Part shown: positions 1 through 14,979 of the stretch, piece by piece
How the letters are laid out: every line of letters starts with the position of its first letter
How positions within the stretch are numbered: the first letter of the stretch is position 1
Assembly: GCA_949318235.1 (NCBI GenBank)
Contig: OX439128.1
Location: 49,972,491-50,036,490 of the forward strand
Reading direction: 5' to 3'
Length of the DNA: 64,000 nucleotides
DNA from: Ecdyonurus torrentis
Taxonomy: Eukaryota > Arthropoda > Insecta > Ephemeroptera > Heptageniidae
Position numbers and translations under genes: made by a program
Notes under the pieces: generated by a model
The model's database searches: none
What the model saw: the letters and a program-made list of their open reading frames with translations, nothing else
What the model was told of the DNA's origin: nothing

Positions 1-73
1 AGATCCTATTTCGTGTTTATTCATTCAAAAGCACAATAGTACATGTTGTTTTATGTGGTCTATGGCTTAAAAA
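1..73 (+). mobile_element. MITE family B, 3' end only (cut by window)
   Basis: Matches the right end of family B: CGTGTTTATTCATT then TTTATGTGGTCTATGGCTT. The rest lies outside the window. Confidence 0.7.
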
Positions 74-331
74 ATAAAATACCCTACTATATGATATTAT
101 CGTTCTTGCTGTTCTTGTTTTCTTGTAAATTTATTCGTGTTTTGTATACATAAAAAGTCAAAAGAATTATTATGATAAGAAATAATTAAATGACCTCGTT
201 ATGTTCTAGAAAATTATTAATTAAAGTTTGTAATTTTTATTTATTACAAGCTTACTCATTTCTTAGAAAATACTTAAGCAAACTTTATACTTCTAATTCT
301 AAAGTTTTAAAAGGTAAAAAGTTACTGAAAG

Positions 332-395
<64 letters not shown>

Positions 396-1483
396 GCTGA
401 CTCTAGCATTAATTTTCTGCATTTATTGTGACGGTGATAAATAAAATAAATAAAAGTTAAATAACGATAAAAATCCAATTTGACATTTTGTGCAAAAACA
501 TTCACTCAATTGTTTATCGTATTACTTGTTGCCGGTGAATTGTAACTAATCAGGTGTGTGCGAGAAAACGATAGTTGACCCCTAATTTTCTATCTTTTAG
601 CATTGCGAAATTATATTCTTTAAGTTGTTGTTGTTGTTTTTTTTTTGTTTTTTTTTTTTGAGAAAACTATTGCAGTTAACTCCCAAAGTACTCCCATAAT
701 ATTCCCATAATGGGTGGAAAGGCCCAAAGTGTACAGACAGGCATATCATTACCCGTTGCGCGGTGCATAGTTTCCACCATGTAATCTGTCAGATTAAAGA
801 ATATCATGATTGTAGTGATAAATGTGTATGTATGTTATGTAGTGACCTCTGTACTAGGTACCACTTACTTCACTGTCCGTCCCGGACACTGTCATTTAAT
901 CATTATGCAAAACTGTAGATGTGTAGCAATGTATTTATGATATGTTTAATAAATAATAATAAATTTCATTATTATTATTTGGATGTTATGATTTGGATAT
1001 TATTATATGTTTATAATAAAGTGGATGAATATTGAATGCTTAGATGTATTATATATATATATAATATACATAGATAAAGTATACTAAGAACTCGATTTAG
1101 TTACTTTTGTTACTGATGCAAAAAGTCATGATAATTATTATACATTGTACAAAAATTTAATAATAATAATAAAGCATCCTACGTATGTAAGTATAACAAT
1201 CTTCACAAATTTTCAGTAAAATTATGTAAAAAAATATATATTTATCAATTTTTTTCAAAAATTATATTCGTTTAAAATTAATAAGCTTTCAAAAACAGAT
1301 AAATTTAATTAATAATGTTTCAATATACTGTAGAAAAGCATTTATATGGCAATTTATAACATTTAAGTGTTTCATTTGTAATGAAAAAGTTATTTATAAT
1401 ACACTTTGTATAGTATGATTTGTTATTGTGTGATTTGTATGTAATTAATCAAAATGGTATAATAATTGTTTTGTTTGTTTTAG
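74..1483. other. AT-rich non-coding DNA
   Basis: Contains a (TC)n tract at about 335-382. A less AT-rich stretch at about 660-900 leads into AATAAATAATAATAAA at 949-964 and could be the 3' end of an old retrotransposon. No gene recognised. Confidence 0.5.
335..382 (+). repeat. (TC)n microsatellite
   Basis: About 24 dinucleotide units. Confidence 0.98.
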
Positions 1484-1558
1484 GAGGCAAGAGTGGCGTG
1501 TGCCGGTGAGACAAGAAGACAAAGTCCTCGGAGGGAGGCTGGATGACGTCATATTTTG
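1484..1558 (+). other. possible upstream exon, phase-compatible with exon 18427
   Basis: TTGTTTGTTTTAG acceptor followed by 75 nt with higher GC than its flanks and then G/GTATGT. One frame is open throughout (RQEWRVPVRQEDKV then LGGRLDDVIFW). Its phases let it splice directly to 18427 and stay in frame through ATG 18452. It could be an N-terminal extension, a UTR exon, part of another gene, or chance. It has no ATG of its own, so a coding role needs a further upstream exon. Confidence 0.3.
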
Positions 1559-1750
1559 GTATGTTTATATTATGTTTCAATTTTACATATTCATGTCATG
1601 GTTACTTAAAAAAAAAAGAAGTAATAATTATGCTAACTATGACGTGACGTATACGTATGTTTGTAATTTGCTAGTTCAATTTCAACAATAGTTGAAAACA
1701 AAAATTATAAATAATACCGTAACAAATGTCTTAACATTAGCATTAGCATT

Positions 1751-1927
1751 AACGTAACGTAACGTAACGTAACGTAACGTAACGTAACGTAACGTAACGT
1801 AACGTAACGTAACGTAACGTAACGTAACGTAACGTAACGTAACGTAACGTAACGTAACGTAACGTAACGTAACGTAACGTAACGTAACGTAACGTAACGT
1901 AACGTAACGTAACGTAACGTAACGTAA
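1751..1927 (+). repeat. (AACGT)n pentanucleotide satellite
   Basis: About 35 nearly perfect tandem copies of AACGT, preceded by three CATTAG-like units. The strand complement is (TTACG)n, one base from the arthropod telomere unit TTAGG. Translations of this block are meaningless repeats. Confidence 0.98.
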
Positions 1928-2346
1928 AACTTAACGTAGCGTAACATGATTGTGCTATACTGCATTTTAACTATTTTACATTGATTTAATGTTATATTGT
2001 ACAGTACAGTATAATTATTTATACTGCTCGAATTAGCAACATTTATGCTGTATTATTTCTTCTCTCCGTGATCATACGATGCAATATATTTCAATGTGTT
2101 ATACATTTTATTGCACAGTGTAATCTCAAAATCAATTCATCACATTTTCTTTCAAATAAATTTACTTTGCTTTGTGTGAACAAGTTTGTATGCGAATTAA
2201 TATTTTTTGTGAAAAATGTTCTCTCATATTTCTATTTCAATCTATGCAAAATTTAATACAAAAGCAAATGCAGAACAAATGATTAATGCAGAATAATTTT
2301 ATATTTTAATGATGATAGCTACTGGGGATAATGGATATTAAAGAAC

Positions 2347-2612
<266 letters not shown>

Positions 2613-2917
2613 ATACATTGCAACTCAATGTCCAAATTTCATTAATATTGAATAAAAAAATCTGTTAATAAGGGTTAATTCAAAGTAAATAAAACAATAT
2701 TAAAGTAAAAATTAATGTCAAATTTGAATATTAAAAAGAAAAAGAAAAAAAAAATGAGTTAAGTGAAGTATCATATTTACAAACATTTGACTCATATCTT
2801 CAAATGTTTTACAAAGTTACGGTAGGGCATTAGGTTAATAATACGAAACAAGGGTCATTAAGAGCAAGCAAACGTGCTGTTAGCAAAATCAAGGGGCGGC
2901 AACTGCTCTCTCATCTC

Positions 2918-4954
<2,037 letters not shown>

Positions 4955-5297
4955 AAATGGGGAAGACTAAAAAAAATTTAGGGGATAATTTTATTGCATA
5001 TTCTAAAAAACGACATTGTCTTAAATCAATAAATACGGAAATTTTCAACTTTTGAGTTAATTAAGTATTTTTAATTAATTTTTGAAAGTCGCGAAATGAC
5101 ATTACAAGCTACAACTTTTTTCTATGCCCACATGCATCAATTGTCACCCGTGATGTAATTTTTCGATTTTCAAAAATTGATTAAAAATACTTAACTTAAA
5201 AATTAGAAATCCACATATCATTCGATTCAAAAAAATTTTCTCTTTTAAAATATGAAATGAAATTACCCCTTTTAATTTTGTGTAGTCTACCTCACAA
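4955..5297. mobile_element. MITE family I, copy 1 (palindromic)
   Basis: Starts near GGGGAAGACTA and ends near TAGTCTACCTC. The interior is a large inverted repeat built on AAGTATTTTTAATTAATTTT and its complement around a core containing GTGATGTAA. Similar sequence recurs at 23928 and 47517. Confidence 0.65.
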
Positions 5298-6765
5298 AAT
5301 TGATAGAGAGAGAGAGAAAGAGAGAAATTTGAACATTACATAACGCATTATATCATAATGTCCTCATTTTTTCTATAGCATAATTATGTAATAAAAATAT
5401 TTATGCTATGTAACATATCAAAGATAATGTTGTAATTTGTAATGAACAAAGATTACTGAAAATGGGATATAATGCATAAATTATCATGTGTTTTATTTTG
5501 CTCGTGTTTATTTATGTTTTATTTTACGTACTTTTTAATAAGGCTCTATACAGTAGTATGAATTTCAGAATATATTATTCTCACTATTATAGAACAAAAA
5601 TCTTGTTTACCAAAAAATTTGACCATATGGATGAAGTATTTCATTATTATGGAATTGCAATTGTACAATATATTTGTTAGACTGTGCAGCTTCATTATTT
5701 TTCAATAGAGCAAAAATTATGCTGTTTATTAATAGATATGCATGAAAATAGGGCTTAGCATACTAATTTTTTATTATGTATTTATTTTTGACCGTTTATT
5801 AAAGTGGTTAAAAATTTATGCGTGCGATGGCTTGTGTAAAGAAATCACAATAATAATAATTAAATCAGCCATGAATTTTGATGTAATAATGATTTAAATT
5901 TTTCACCATTGGAAGCGAAGGTTATTGCTTAAGCTAAGTCCTGTAGCATAAGATATAAGATAATATAAGAGTTCATAAGAAAAAATAAAGGTGTTATGGA
6001 TCACTTGCAATGAATGAACTTTTTAAAATAGTTTGAAATATTCTTAATGCATTTCTTAGGGAAAATTCGTTTTTACTCACTTGTTGCAACAATTAAAAAC
6101 ATTTTATTACAAGTGGTCTATTCTTATGAGTAAATTATAATAATTTTGATTGGAGGAGAGGGAATGTTTTTTTTTTAAATTATTTGCAGTATCATTACAA
6201 ATAAAAGTAATCGTCTTATTTCAAAAAAAAAAAAAAAAAATGTACTTTTTAAAGGGAATTTTTGCAATTAAAAATAGATTTTAATTATAAATATAAAAAA
6301 TTTAGCAGGAGGACAAATTTAGCAGAATAATTAGAAGAAAAAAATTCTCTCTTAACATATCAAGGCAAGGGTGTCAGTCATAGAGTATCAAATTCAATAT
6401 AATATCGATACTTTCATCATATCGTTGACTTTATTGTAAACTGTCAAGTTTTGGATGTCGGGTCGTATTTATATCCCCGAAATTATAGCAATTTGAAATA
6501 TTTCAGTACTTTTTTATTATGGTTTATAACGCATGCAACTATAAAATCACGTAAAATAAAGAAATTAATTAAAAATGTATCATTTTTTCATCTAAATAGA
6601 AATTCAGTTAAAAATTTGTTATATATAAAAAAAAAAAAAAAACTTTTTATAGACTTTGTCATATCAAACTTAAAATAACTTTCAAAAAATGACAGTTGAT
6701 CTATGAAGTTTATGTACAGTACGTACTACGTACAGTACAGTATGTGAATAAGCTGTACACTCAAA

Positions 6766-6800
<35 letters not shown>

Positions 6801-7134
6801 AATATATCATATTGGACATTTTATTTCAAGTAGCATACATATGAGCATTGATATTGTTATCGCTTTGATTGTTATCGATTTTGTAATCGATCGGTGCACG
6901 TTTCAAATTCTATGCTTTATGGGACCTTATTTAATGCACATATAGATTGTAAAAAATATTGAATTCACATTGTTCACAATATTTAAAAACCAAATTTTAA
7001 AATAATAAATTTAATTAAAATAAAAATTAATTAATGATCAAGTTGTAAAATTGAAAGAAAAAAAAATGACGTATAATATTTTTTATAGATTATAATATAT
7101 CATTAGATAGAGGTTATAAACTATGTTGGTTGCA
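5298..7134. other. AT-rich non-coding DNA with one small MITE
   Basis: Apart from family J at 5997-6121, poly(A) runs at 6222-6240 and 6770-6797, and a short GTACAGTACG palindrome near 6715, nothing recognised. Confidence 0.5.
5997..6121. mobile_element. MITE family J, copy 1
   Basis: Inverted ends TGGATCACTTGCAAT and ACAAGTGGTCTA around about 95 bp. The second copy at 25563-25693 has the cleaner ends TGGACCACTTGCAATAA and TCATTGCAAGTGGTCCA. Confidence 0.7.
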
Positions 7135-7680
7135 GGGACAAGCTAGCTAGCTAGCCAAGGCAAGAGAGAAGGGGTTGGGGGTTGGGGGTTATAGGAGAAG
7201 GGTTTGGGGGGGGGGAGAGTTTGTGTTGTTGCATCAGGTGCTGGTATGGTGGTTGTGGAGGAATCGTAGGATCAGCTGCTAGTGGAGTACTACTGAACAC
7301 TACGAGCGTGCGCTAGTAGAGAACGCGCGCACCCTCTCTCTCTCTCTCTCTCTCTCTCGGCGGGTGTTTCGTCTCGGCGCCTGCCTTGCTTGCTTGCTTG
7401 CGTTGTTACCGCCCGCCACCGCACTCCTATCTGTGTTGTCCTGAGCAGCACGAGGCCGCGACACCAACACTGCACCCTGCCTGCCTGCACACCATCGCAC
7501 ACGCACCGCAGTTATTTTTTTGCATACGCACAATAATTGCACTTACGTGATCCCTCGTTTTTTTTTTTTTTTTATAATACCTTACCATTTAATATCATAT
7601 CTTAAATATCCTACAAAAAAAAAAGCACATCTTTTTTTAATAAGCACTTAACATCATTTTCACTAACAACTTCGCACTAA
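7135..7680 (+). promoter_or_regulatory. candidate promoter and non-coding first exon
   Basis: Marked shift from AT-rich DNA to GC/CpG-containing sequence: G-runs at 7171-7215, CpG-rich blocks around 7303-7505, a (TC)n tract at 7333-7359, then a tapering AT-rich end at the donor-like CACTAA/GTAAGTAA at 7681. There is no convincing plus-strand ORF. This is what an insect CpG-containing promoter with a UTR first exon often looks like; transcription start is inferred, not seen. It would feed the exon at 12942. Confidence 0.4.
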
Positions 7681-8046
7681 GTAAGTAAATGCACATTTTC
7701 TGCACCTTTTTGTTTTATTTATATGTAATTAAGTAAAAAAAAATATTATTTTAAGCATGAAAGCATGATTAAATAGTTTTATCTTATCAAAACTGACTAA
7801 ATGTTGTACTTAATTATAATATATAACAGCATACAACAATGTATTTAAATAATTATTTAAGTTGAATATTGTATAATTTTTTTTATTTTTAATTAATGCA
7901 TATTATCAAACTTAATTTTATAATATATTCAGTTGATGTAAATTTTTGTTTGATTAGTGTTTAGTGAAAAGTAAATTGTTTACATAAGTTTGGTTTGTGT
8001 TAATTGCTTCTGCATGTTTGGTTTTATTTGTTATCGTTATTCTGGC

Positions 8047-8154
<108 letters not shown>

Positions 8155-8579
8155 TACTTGAGATGAGATGAATCTCCATAACGATCTATAAACCCCCACC
8201 TCCTTCTCATTGCACCTGGTTACCAAGCTACTCAAATATCAAAATCAACACGCAATTTAATATCATAATAAATCGTATACATACAATCAATTAAAAACTT
8301 TAATTAAGTATAAACAATACCATTTAATACCACATTAAGAAAAGATAGAAAAAAATCAAGATGGTTTCAAATGTTTTGATTTGTTTACAAAAAAAATGGC
8401 ATTACAAAATTCAACTTATTTGTTTATTACATAAATACCCAAATATTCAACAAAATCACATTATTTGCAAACATCTTAAAATTTTCCTTTAATTATCAGA
8501 GGTATTATAAGATAATGTTTTAGTAAACAAACGGTAAAATTAAAATTATAATAGTATTAAAACAATGTAACATCTTATA

Positions 8580-8868
8580 AGGGTGTATTCGCATTATGTT
8601 ATATTTAATGCGCATGGAAGCCATATACTAGAGTAATTAATAACATTGCTCAGCATAGGAAAAACTTTGTTTTTGGCTTTTTTCTTTGGGAAATTGGTTA
8701 AATTTGGGTTATTATAATTTTTTCTTATATACTTGAGATACTAATTCAACCTATTAACATCAGCAATACTAAAAATATTGCTTTTAGTATTTTAAACTGC
8801 CAAAATGAGTCATTTTCTTATGCGGCCCATGTTATTCGCGTCGACTTTAACATGAATGCAAAGACCCT
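8580..8868 (+). mobile_element. MITE family A, copy 1
   Basis: Starts AGGGTGTATTCGCAT and ends GTCGACTTTAACATGAATGC...ACCCT, with TAACATTGCTCAGCATAGG inside. TA flank on the right. Confidence 0.8.
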
Positions 8869-10439
8869 ATATATAAAGTTATAATAGACCCTATAATAGT
8901 ATTATAAAATGAGTTCATATAATACTTAGATTTTTTTTACATATAACTTCAACCTACTGTATATCAATACATGAATGGAATTTCTTTAAATATAATATAA
9001 TCAGAATATTATATAACAACATAATAATTTATATAGTATTACAGGTATTATACAAGATTTAAATAATTACTATTATGATTCCAATTTTACCATCTATTCA
9101 TTAATCTTATCGTTTGTATAAATATTTACGAAAAAGAAGTTCAAATAAACAAAATTGTAAGAGACCTCTTAATAAATATATATGTATAAAAAAAGGCTAC
9201 AAAAAAGAAAAATAAGAGTTTTTTTTTGTGTTCAAAAAATAAAATAAAATGTTTATGTTTTTTTACCTTTCTTTATACATCTGATATTTTAAAAAGGTCA
9301 AAGAGCAATCCCTCTTAAAAAATATACGTTTATCATACATAAAAAAATCTTATTAAAAAAAAATTTTTTTCATGAATTTTTTCTTATAAAATTTGATCAT
9401 TAAGATGAGGATACATTTTTAATTACAACACGGAGAATTTAATGAATACAATTATGATTTTCGTATAATACATCTTTGTTATTAAATTTTTCTATAACAT
9501 ACTTTTTAATTTAATAAATCAGAATTGTCTTATAGGTGGCATATGAATTTTTAAACAGTCAAATTAAAGCGACAACAATATTAAAAGCTGGGCAATTAAA
9601 GTTTATATTTTTTAAAACCACAATTTTAATAATTATTTTAATATATTATCATTATTCAGTCATTCAAGTCTATTTAATATTGATGAAAATTTAAAATTCT
9701 TAAAATTTAACAGTTGATTTAAAAAAAAAAAAAAAAATCAAATTTAGTTTTAATTTGTATCTAAAATGAAGAGGGAAAATTAACTTAAAATAATCATAGT
9801 CAAATTAATAAAATTAGAACATTTTGAAAGTCATGTTGTTGTTTTAATTCCTTAAATTGTTAAAAACTTATAAAAAATATATAAAACAATTTTTTGAACA
9901 TTAATACTTTACTAGTGTAGAAAATCAATAACAAAAAATCGATATATCCATTATGTAATTAAAACACGATCATCTATAAATGTCAAGATTATACACAGTA
10001 AATATGAACAGTAAGAAATAAATATAATAAGTTAGGTACAAAAAGTATCTCTAATAAATAACACGACGTAAGAAAAATAAAAATACGAGAAGAATATTGA
10101 AGAAAAAAAATTGCATGAGTTAATATTGCAATGAAGTGGAAATTGGACACTGAGAAAACAAAAATAGTTTATAATTATGCAAATACGTAAACACACGTAA
10201 ATTGAAAACTTTGAACATTGTTTTTGAAAATAATTTTAACATTTTCTACAAATTATTAAGTATTTCGTCCATGAAGTAAATATTATTAAAAAATAAAATA
10301 AAATCCATTGCATTTTTATAAATTGTTATTATTTTTCTTCACTATTATATGATTTCTATCTTTTGTTGTGATATTGTTTAATTTAGTTTATACATTTAAT
10401 TGCGTGTGATTCGAGCAGCTTTGATGGCAATTGTATAGA
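8869..10439. other. AT-rich non-coding DNA
   Basis: No ORF, repeat family or RNA recognised; homopolymer runs only. Confidence 0.5.
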
Positions 10440-10656
10440 AATGGTTTTTTGATGACGTCATAGGGTGCCAAGGTCATGAGCAAAAAGGGGGTTAGGTATA
10501 TTGGAAAAGAGGTTGGTTGGTTCCTGCTGCTTTACAGCGTGCTGTCTGTGCCCGCCTGCCTGCCTGTTTGCACCACCTACTCTTCCTTCCTAGGTCACAC
10601 TAATCGATTCCCGGGAGCTTCCAAAATATCGTGCTTCAGCCGTGGTTAGTCCCTAT

Positions 10657-10660
<4 letters not shown>
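10440..10660 (+). promoter_or_regulatory. GC-richer island with CRE octamer, possible alternative promoter
   Basis: Compositionally unlike the flanks. It contains TGACGTCA at 10453, short TGCC repeats near 10550 and a following 64 bp (TC)n tract. No ORF or clear donor. The regulatory role is a guess from composition and position upstream of the 12942 exon. Confidence 0.25.

Positions 10661-10721
<61 letters not shown>
10658..10721 (+). repeat. (TC)n microsatellite
   Basis: 32 units directly after the GC-richer island. Confidence 0.98.
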
Positions 10722-10723
<2 letters not shown>

Positions 10724-11070
10724 ATCCCTTCTTTCGTGGCAGAAAAGAAAGCACTCTCCTCTAACTCTCTTTCTCTTGCTGACAAACAGTTGGTAAACGT
10801 ATTCTAATGCTAAAAGACTAGTGTGTGTGTGTATGTATGTGTTTATGCCACCGCATGCCACCGCATGTCATTATGTTAAATATTGCAAGCTAGGTTATTT
10901 GTTGCGTACACAAACTGACATGTGCTTTGCGCAAGAACTCACATTGCAATGCCATCAAGTTAGACAGGTACAAAAGAACATACATAGAGCTTCAAATGTT
11001 GTACAGTATATCACATCATAATCAATTTTTTTTTTTTTTTTTTTTGTAACTCAGAAACTCTATAGTATAT

Positions 11071-11303
11071 AGGGTGTATGCATTCATATAAAAGTCAAAG
11101 CCATTTTGGATCACTAAATAACATGGACTGGTTTTAGAAATTAACCCATTTTGACCGTTTTAAAATATTTAGCTATATTTTCTAGAGCTAATTTTCCTAA
11201 GAAAATAGCCAAAAACCACACTTGTTCTATGCAGGGCAATGTTATTCATCGCTCCAGTATGGCGTCAAAGCGCATTCAGTATGACTTCATGTGGATACAC
11301 CCT
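11071..11303 (-). mobile_element. MITE family A, copy 2
   Basis: Reverse orientation: AGGGTGTATGCATTCAT at left, GCAATGTTATTC near right, then GTGGATACACCCT. Shorter than the ~300 bp norm. TA flanks. Confidence 0.8.
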
Positions 11304-11520
11304 ATAATCCCTATATGAACTTAAGGGATTACGTTACCAGCTAATATGTCACTTTTTTCTTTTTTTTTTAAATATTTAATATTAATTAAATATTATTCAA
11401 AAGAGTAGATTATTTATTTTTCTGGATATAAATTATGTAGAAAGAATTATTATGAAAATACGGTACCTTGTGTGACGCACGAAAGTCCTAAATTGGTAAC
11501 ATACTCCCTTAAAACCACTG

Positions 11521-12218
11521 TAATAGACAACTTCACATAATCAGGACATGTCATTGGCAAGGGTCATCAGGTTGGTCACTGGTAAGGGTCCTCATTAGTT
11601 TTATATTAATTTTTGACTGGTATAGGGCTTACCATGTTAAATTAAGGGCTTTAATTTTTGAATTTCTCGCTTCAGAATTATTATAACACGTTAAATCACA
11701 CTTCACATAAACTAAAAAGCACAATTCAAAAAGTATTTAGGACGTGAACGAGCCTCAGTAAAAGGAACGGAGTGAAAAATGTGCCCAAAGTCGACTCCAA
11801 ATGAAGGTCTGAGTTCCGCTAGAAATTTCAGTCTTATTATAGACCTTTCAAATATGGTAATTAAATGTCATTTTTATTCAAGCTTTAAAAATTCAGCTTT
11901 GAGAGACTAAAATTTCTGGCGAAATCTAAGCCCTCATTTAGAGTTGACTTTTGAGCACATTTTTGAACCTGTTCCTTTCAGTGGAGCTCGTTCACGTCCT
12001 AAATACTTTTTGAGTTGTGGTTTCTACTTTTGAATGATGTGCGATTTAACGTGTTTTAACAATTCCGAAGCGAGAAATTCACAAATTAAAAGCCCTAATT
12101 TAACATGGTATGCCCTATACCAGAGGCCAAATTTAATAAAACTAATGATGACCCTTGCCAAAGATCAACCTGATGACCTTTGACAATGACGAGTCCTGAT
12201 TATGTGAAGTTGTCTATT
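11521..12218. mobile_element. foldback element family D, copy 1 (~700 bp)
   Basis: Almost the whole length is one imperfect inverted repeat. The left end TAATAGACAACTTCACATAA pairs with TTATGTGAAGTTGTCTATT at the right. The arms meet near 11850-11890. Internal landmarks such as AAGTATTTAGGACGTGAACG also recur inverted. No coding capacity. Confidence 0.85.
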
Positions 12219-12827
12219 GTCACTATTATTTTTTTCTATTATTCGACAACTAAAATTGAATATTTATACTTTGTATGCAAAAATAATAATAAAAAACTTT
12301 AATTATTATATTTCCCATGTTTTCATATTTATCTTATTTATGTATAAACAAGTATTGTAGTATAGACACATCTTTAGTTTGTTGTAAGAATTTATAAAGT
12401 ATTAGTTTATATGTAATTGAATTCCTTAAAGAAGTTATAATGTATAGTTTTAATTATATTTCATATTTATAAAATTCAATATCAGTTACAATACAACTAC
12501 GTTACATTTTTAATATTATACTCTTGTGTTCAAGTATTTAAAAGTATAGAAGATTCTATGTGTATAAGTTTATAAAAAAAGAAAAAAAAAGTATGTATAA
12601 GAATTCATTATGAAGATATTATATTGTACTGTAAAGAGTTATAGAAAACAAGAGGCACGTGCAGTAAATGCGTTTTTTTTTCTTCGTTGCAGTTTATATA
12701 ATTGCAGTAGTAACAGCAGTAGCAATGAGGACAATGTCGTATTTAATGAAAAAAAAAAAAAGTAGTTGCAGGTTTGCAAAGAGGCTGGTATATTATAGTA
12801 TATAGTGTGCCTTGGCTTCTGAGATAC

Positions 12828-12830
<3 letters not shown>

Positions 12831-12866
<36 letters not shown>
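12831..12866 (+). repeat. (GA)n microsatellite
   Basis: About 18 units, 75 bp upstream of the probable 5'UTR exon acceptor. Confidence 0.97.
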
Positions 12867-12870
<4 letters not shown>

Positions 12871-12941
12871 TTTTGCTTGCACTCACTCAGTTACTCACAT
12901 TGCTAATGCGCAGCCTCCCTTTTTCTCTGTTACACTTGCAG

Positions 12942-13080
12942 CCTGATCCTCGTGCAAGAATTGCCTAACCCTGCCGCCGGCCCCCGGCTGCCGCCCTCAC
13001 AAGCTGGCGGCCCTACCGCCCTTACGACCGACCCCAACCCCTAATAACCCCAACGTAGCACCTTTACCTTTACACCTGAG
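12942..13080 (+). other. probable 5'UTR exon of the Corin-like gene
   Basis: GC-rich, C-rich block in AT-rich DNA, bounded by a pyrimidine-rich acceptor ending ACTTGCAG and a consensus donor GAG/GTAAGT. In the frame that would enter the 18427 exon, it has a TGA near its start and no ATG, so it would be non-coding and place the start at 18452. The other two frames also hit stops. It lies 5.3 kb upstream of the start-codon exon. A transcript is needed for proof. Confidence 0.6.
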
Positions 13081-13521
13081 GTAAGTGTGATCACAACATG
13101 ACTACATCAAATAAATTTTGGAGCCTACAAAACATAAACATATACAAAACGAAATTGTCATTTTTGACACCATGCAGAGGGGAAATGTGTTGTTTTATGA
13201 TGGGGAAAAAAATATAAAAACTGATTCAATATTAATTTGAATGTATTGTAAAAATGTATATATTGTAAGAAGATTAATGAATGTAAAAGAAAAGGTTATT
13301 TGAAAACAAAAAGTGTATTGCTAAATTCGGACACCTGTTACATATTTTAGTTTAAAGAGTTGCTTATTTGTTCCAAATATGCTTTTGTCTTTAGTATATA
13401 CCTTAAATTCTTTTCTAATTTCAAAATTAATCATATTTTGTAAATGAAATTATTTAGATGACTCATAAGAGTGAAAATATCTAATAAAGACCGTAACATA
13501 CGTATACCGAAAAACTTCGAT

Positions 13522-13862
13522 TGAAGCCATAGACCACATAAAACATGTGCTTTTTAATGATGAATAAACACAAAATGGGATCTTCAAAACTGTTGACAAT
13601 TTTTACCAGAATATTAATGTAGCCCCACGAGAGAGTGTGAAAATACAGTAAAGTATGCAATTTAATTGACTATTCATATTTATGACGTCAGAAACATGCA
13701 AAAATTAGTATGAAAATGTTGTGCGAGTTGCATAAATTGAAATTTCTGATCACTGCTACGGGGCTACTGTTGGGTTTTGAGACAAACTTAAGTTATTTAT
13801 GTAAGTCCCATCATGTTTTGTGATATAAATTCTGATGTATTTCTCTGGTCTATTCCTTTAAA
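13522..13862 (-). mobile_element. MITE family B, copy 1
   Basis: GCCATAGACCACATAAAAC at left and TCTGGTCTATTCCTTTAA at right. Contains GTAGCCCCACGAGAGAGTGT and TGACGTCA at 13683. Confidence 0.85.
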
Positions 13863-14496
13863 CAGTTAGTATAGCATGTTCTGCATAATATATACCCCTA
13901 TTGTAAGTAAATTGCTTATGTAATCCAAAGAGGATTCCCAATGAAAGTACTGGTCAGCTGAAGACGTTTATTGCGGGTCAAAATTACATTGATCAAATGG
14001 GCATTAAAATATAATTTCCAGGATAAACTAAAATGAAAAGCAATAGAAAATGGGATCAATAACATTGATTTTGAATGGCAAAATAAACATTGTTAAAAAT
14101 TAATTGCGAGAAATGTATGAGCAGTACGACGAAATTGTATTTGAACTTCTATTTTGTAAAAAGGATTATATTCCAAAATAATTTTTAAAACATTTTACGA
14201 TCGTTTTTTTTTTTTTTTTTTTTTTTTTTTGAAAAAAGGGGGCGTTTCAGGTCTGAGGTTAACCGTTAAATATAGTTTTCTCTATGTTTTAAACAATAAA
14301 ATATTTAAAATATAAACTTCATTAATTCGAAAAATAATTATTAAAAACTCAAATGAACTTAAAATAAAAGTTCTATGCATTAAGTTATATAATTAACATT
14401 TTAATGCTATAATTGAGACAGAAAATGTTGCAAAAAATTTCAAATTATATTAAATAAGAATACACTTTAGACCTGATACTAAATTATATTCAAAAC

Positions 14497-14979
14497 CAGT
14501 GTTGGGGTCGAACAGCATTTTAGTGGAACTAGAGCCGATCACGAACACTTAAAATTCTATAGAACACGATACGAACTCCAACATTTCGAACTGTTTGCAA
14601 GGTCGAACACATCCCGAACTGTTCGATCGAACTGTTCGTAAGTGTTCGAATACATTATTTAAAAAAATACTATAAAAAACATTTTTATTTGTTTTTATTT
14701 TTTATTTAAACATATTTTTATGTGTATAATTGGTGGAAATGGTTAAAATCCATTTAATTTCAATATACACCAATTTATTTTATTGAAATTTTAATTTATT
14801 TAAAACGTTTAACACCTAAAACTTACTTGCAAAAGTGTTCGACTTTGCGTTTGAAATTTCGAACACTTAGCAGTGAAAATGGTGTTCGTCGAACACGAAC
14901 TCGAACACCTTAAAAAATCAAAACTACCTCGCACATTAACTGTTCGAGTTCGACGTCGCACTCGAACACCCTAAGACTG
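14497..14979. mobile_element. non-autonomous hAT-like element
   Basis: Terminal inverted repeats CAGTGTTGGGGTCGAAC and complement of GTTCGAG...AGGGTGT-type right end (CACCCTAAGACTG). Both ends are followed inward by many GTTCGA/TCGAAC motifs. It is flanked by an identical 7 bp TCAAAAC on each side (14490-14496, 14980-14986). hAT elements characteristically end in CAGTG-like sequence and make ~8 bp duplications. No transposase ORF in 483 bp. Confidence 0.8.

Noticed and set aside
1751..1927. Telomeric repeat array
   Set aside because: The unit is TTACG on the complementary strand, not TTAGG.
1705..1965. 86-codon minus-strand ORF
   Set aside because: Translation of the (AACGT)n satellite.
7290..7542. 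Minus-strand Arg-rich ORFs of 70-80 codons
   Set aside because: They reflect the (TC)n tract and CpG-rich block; no start context, domains or splice partners.
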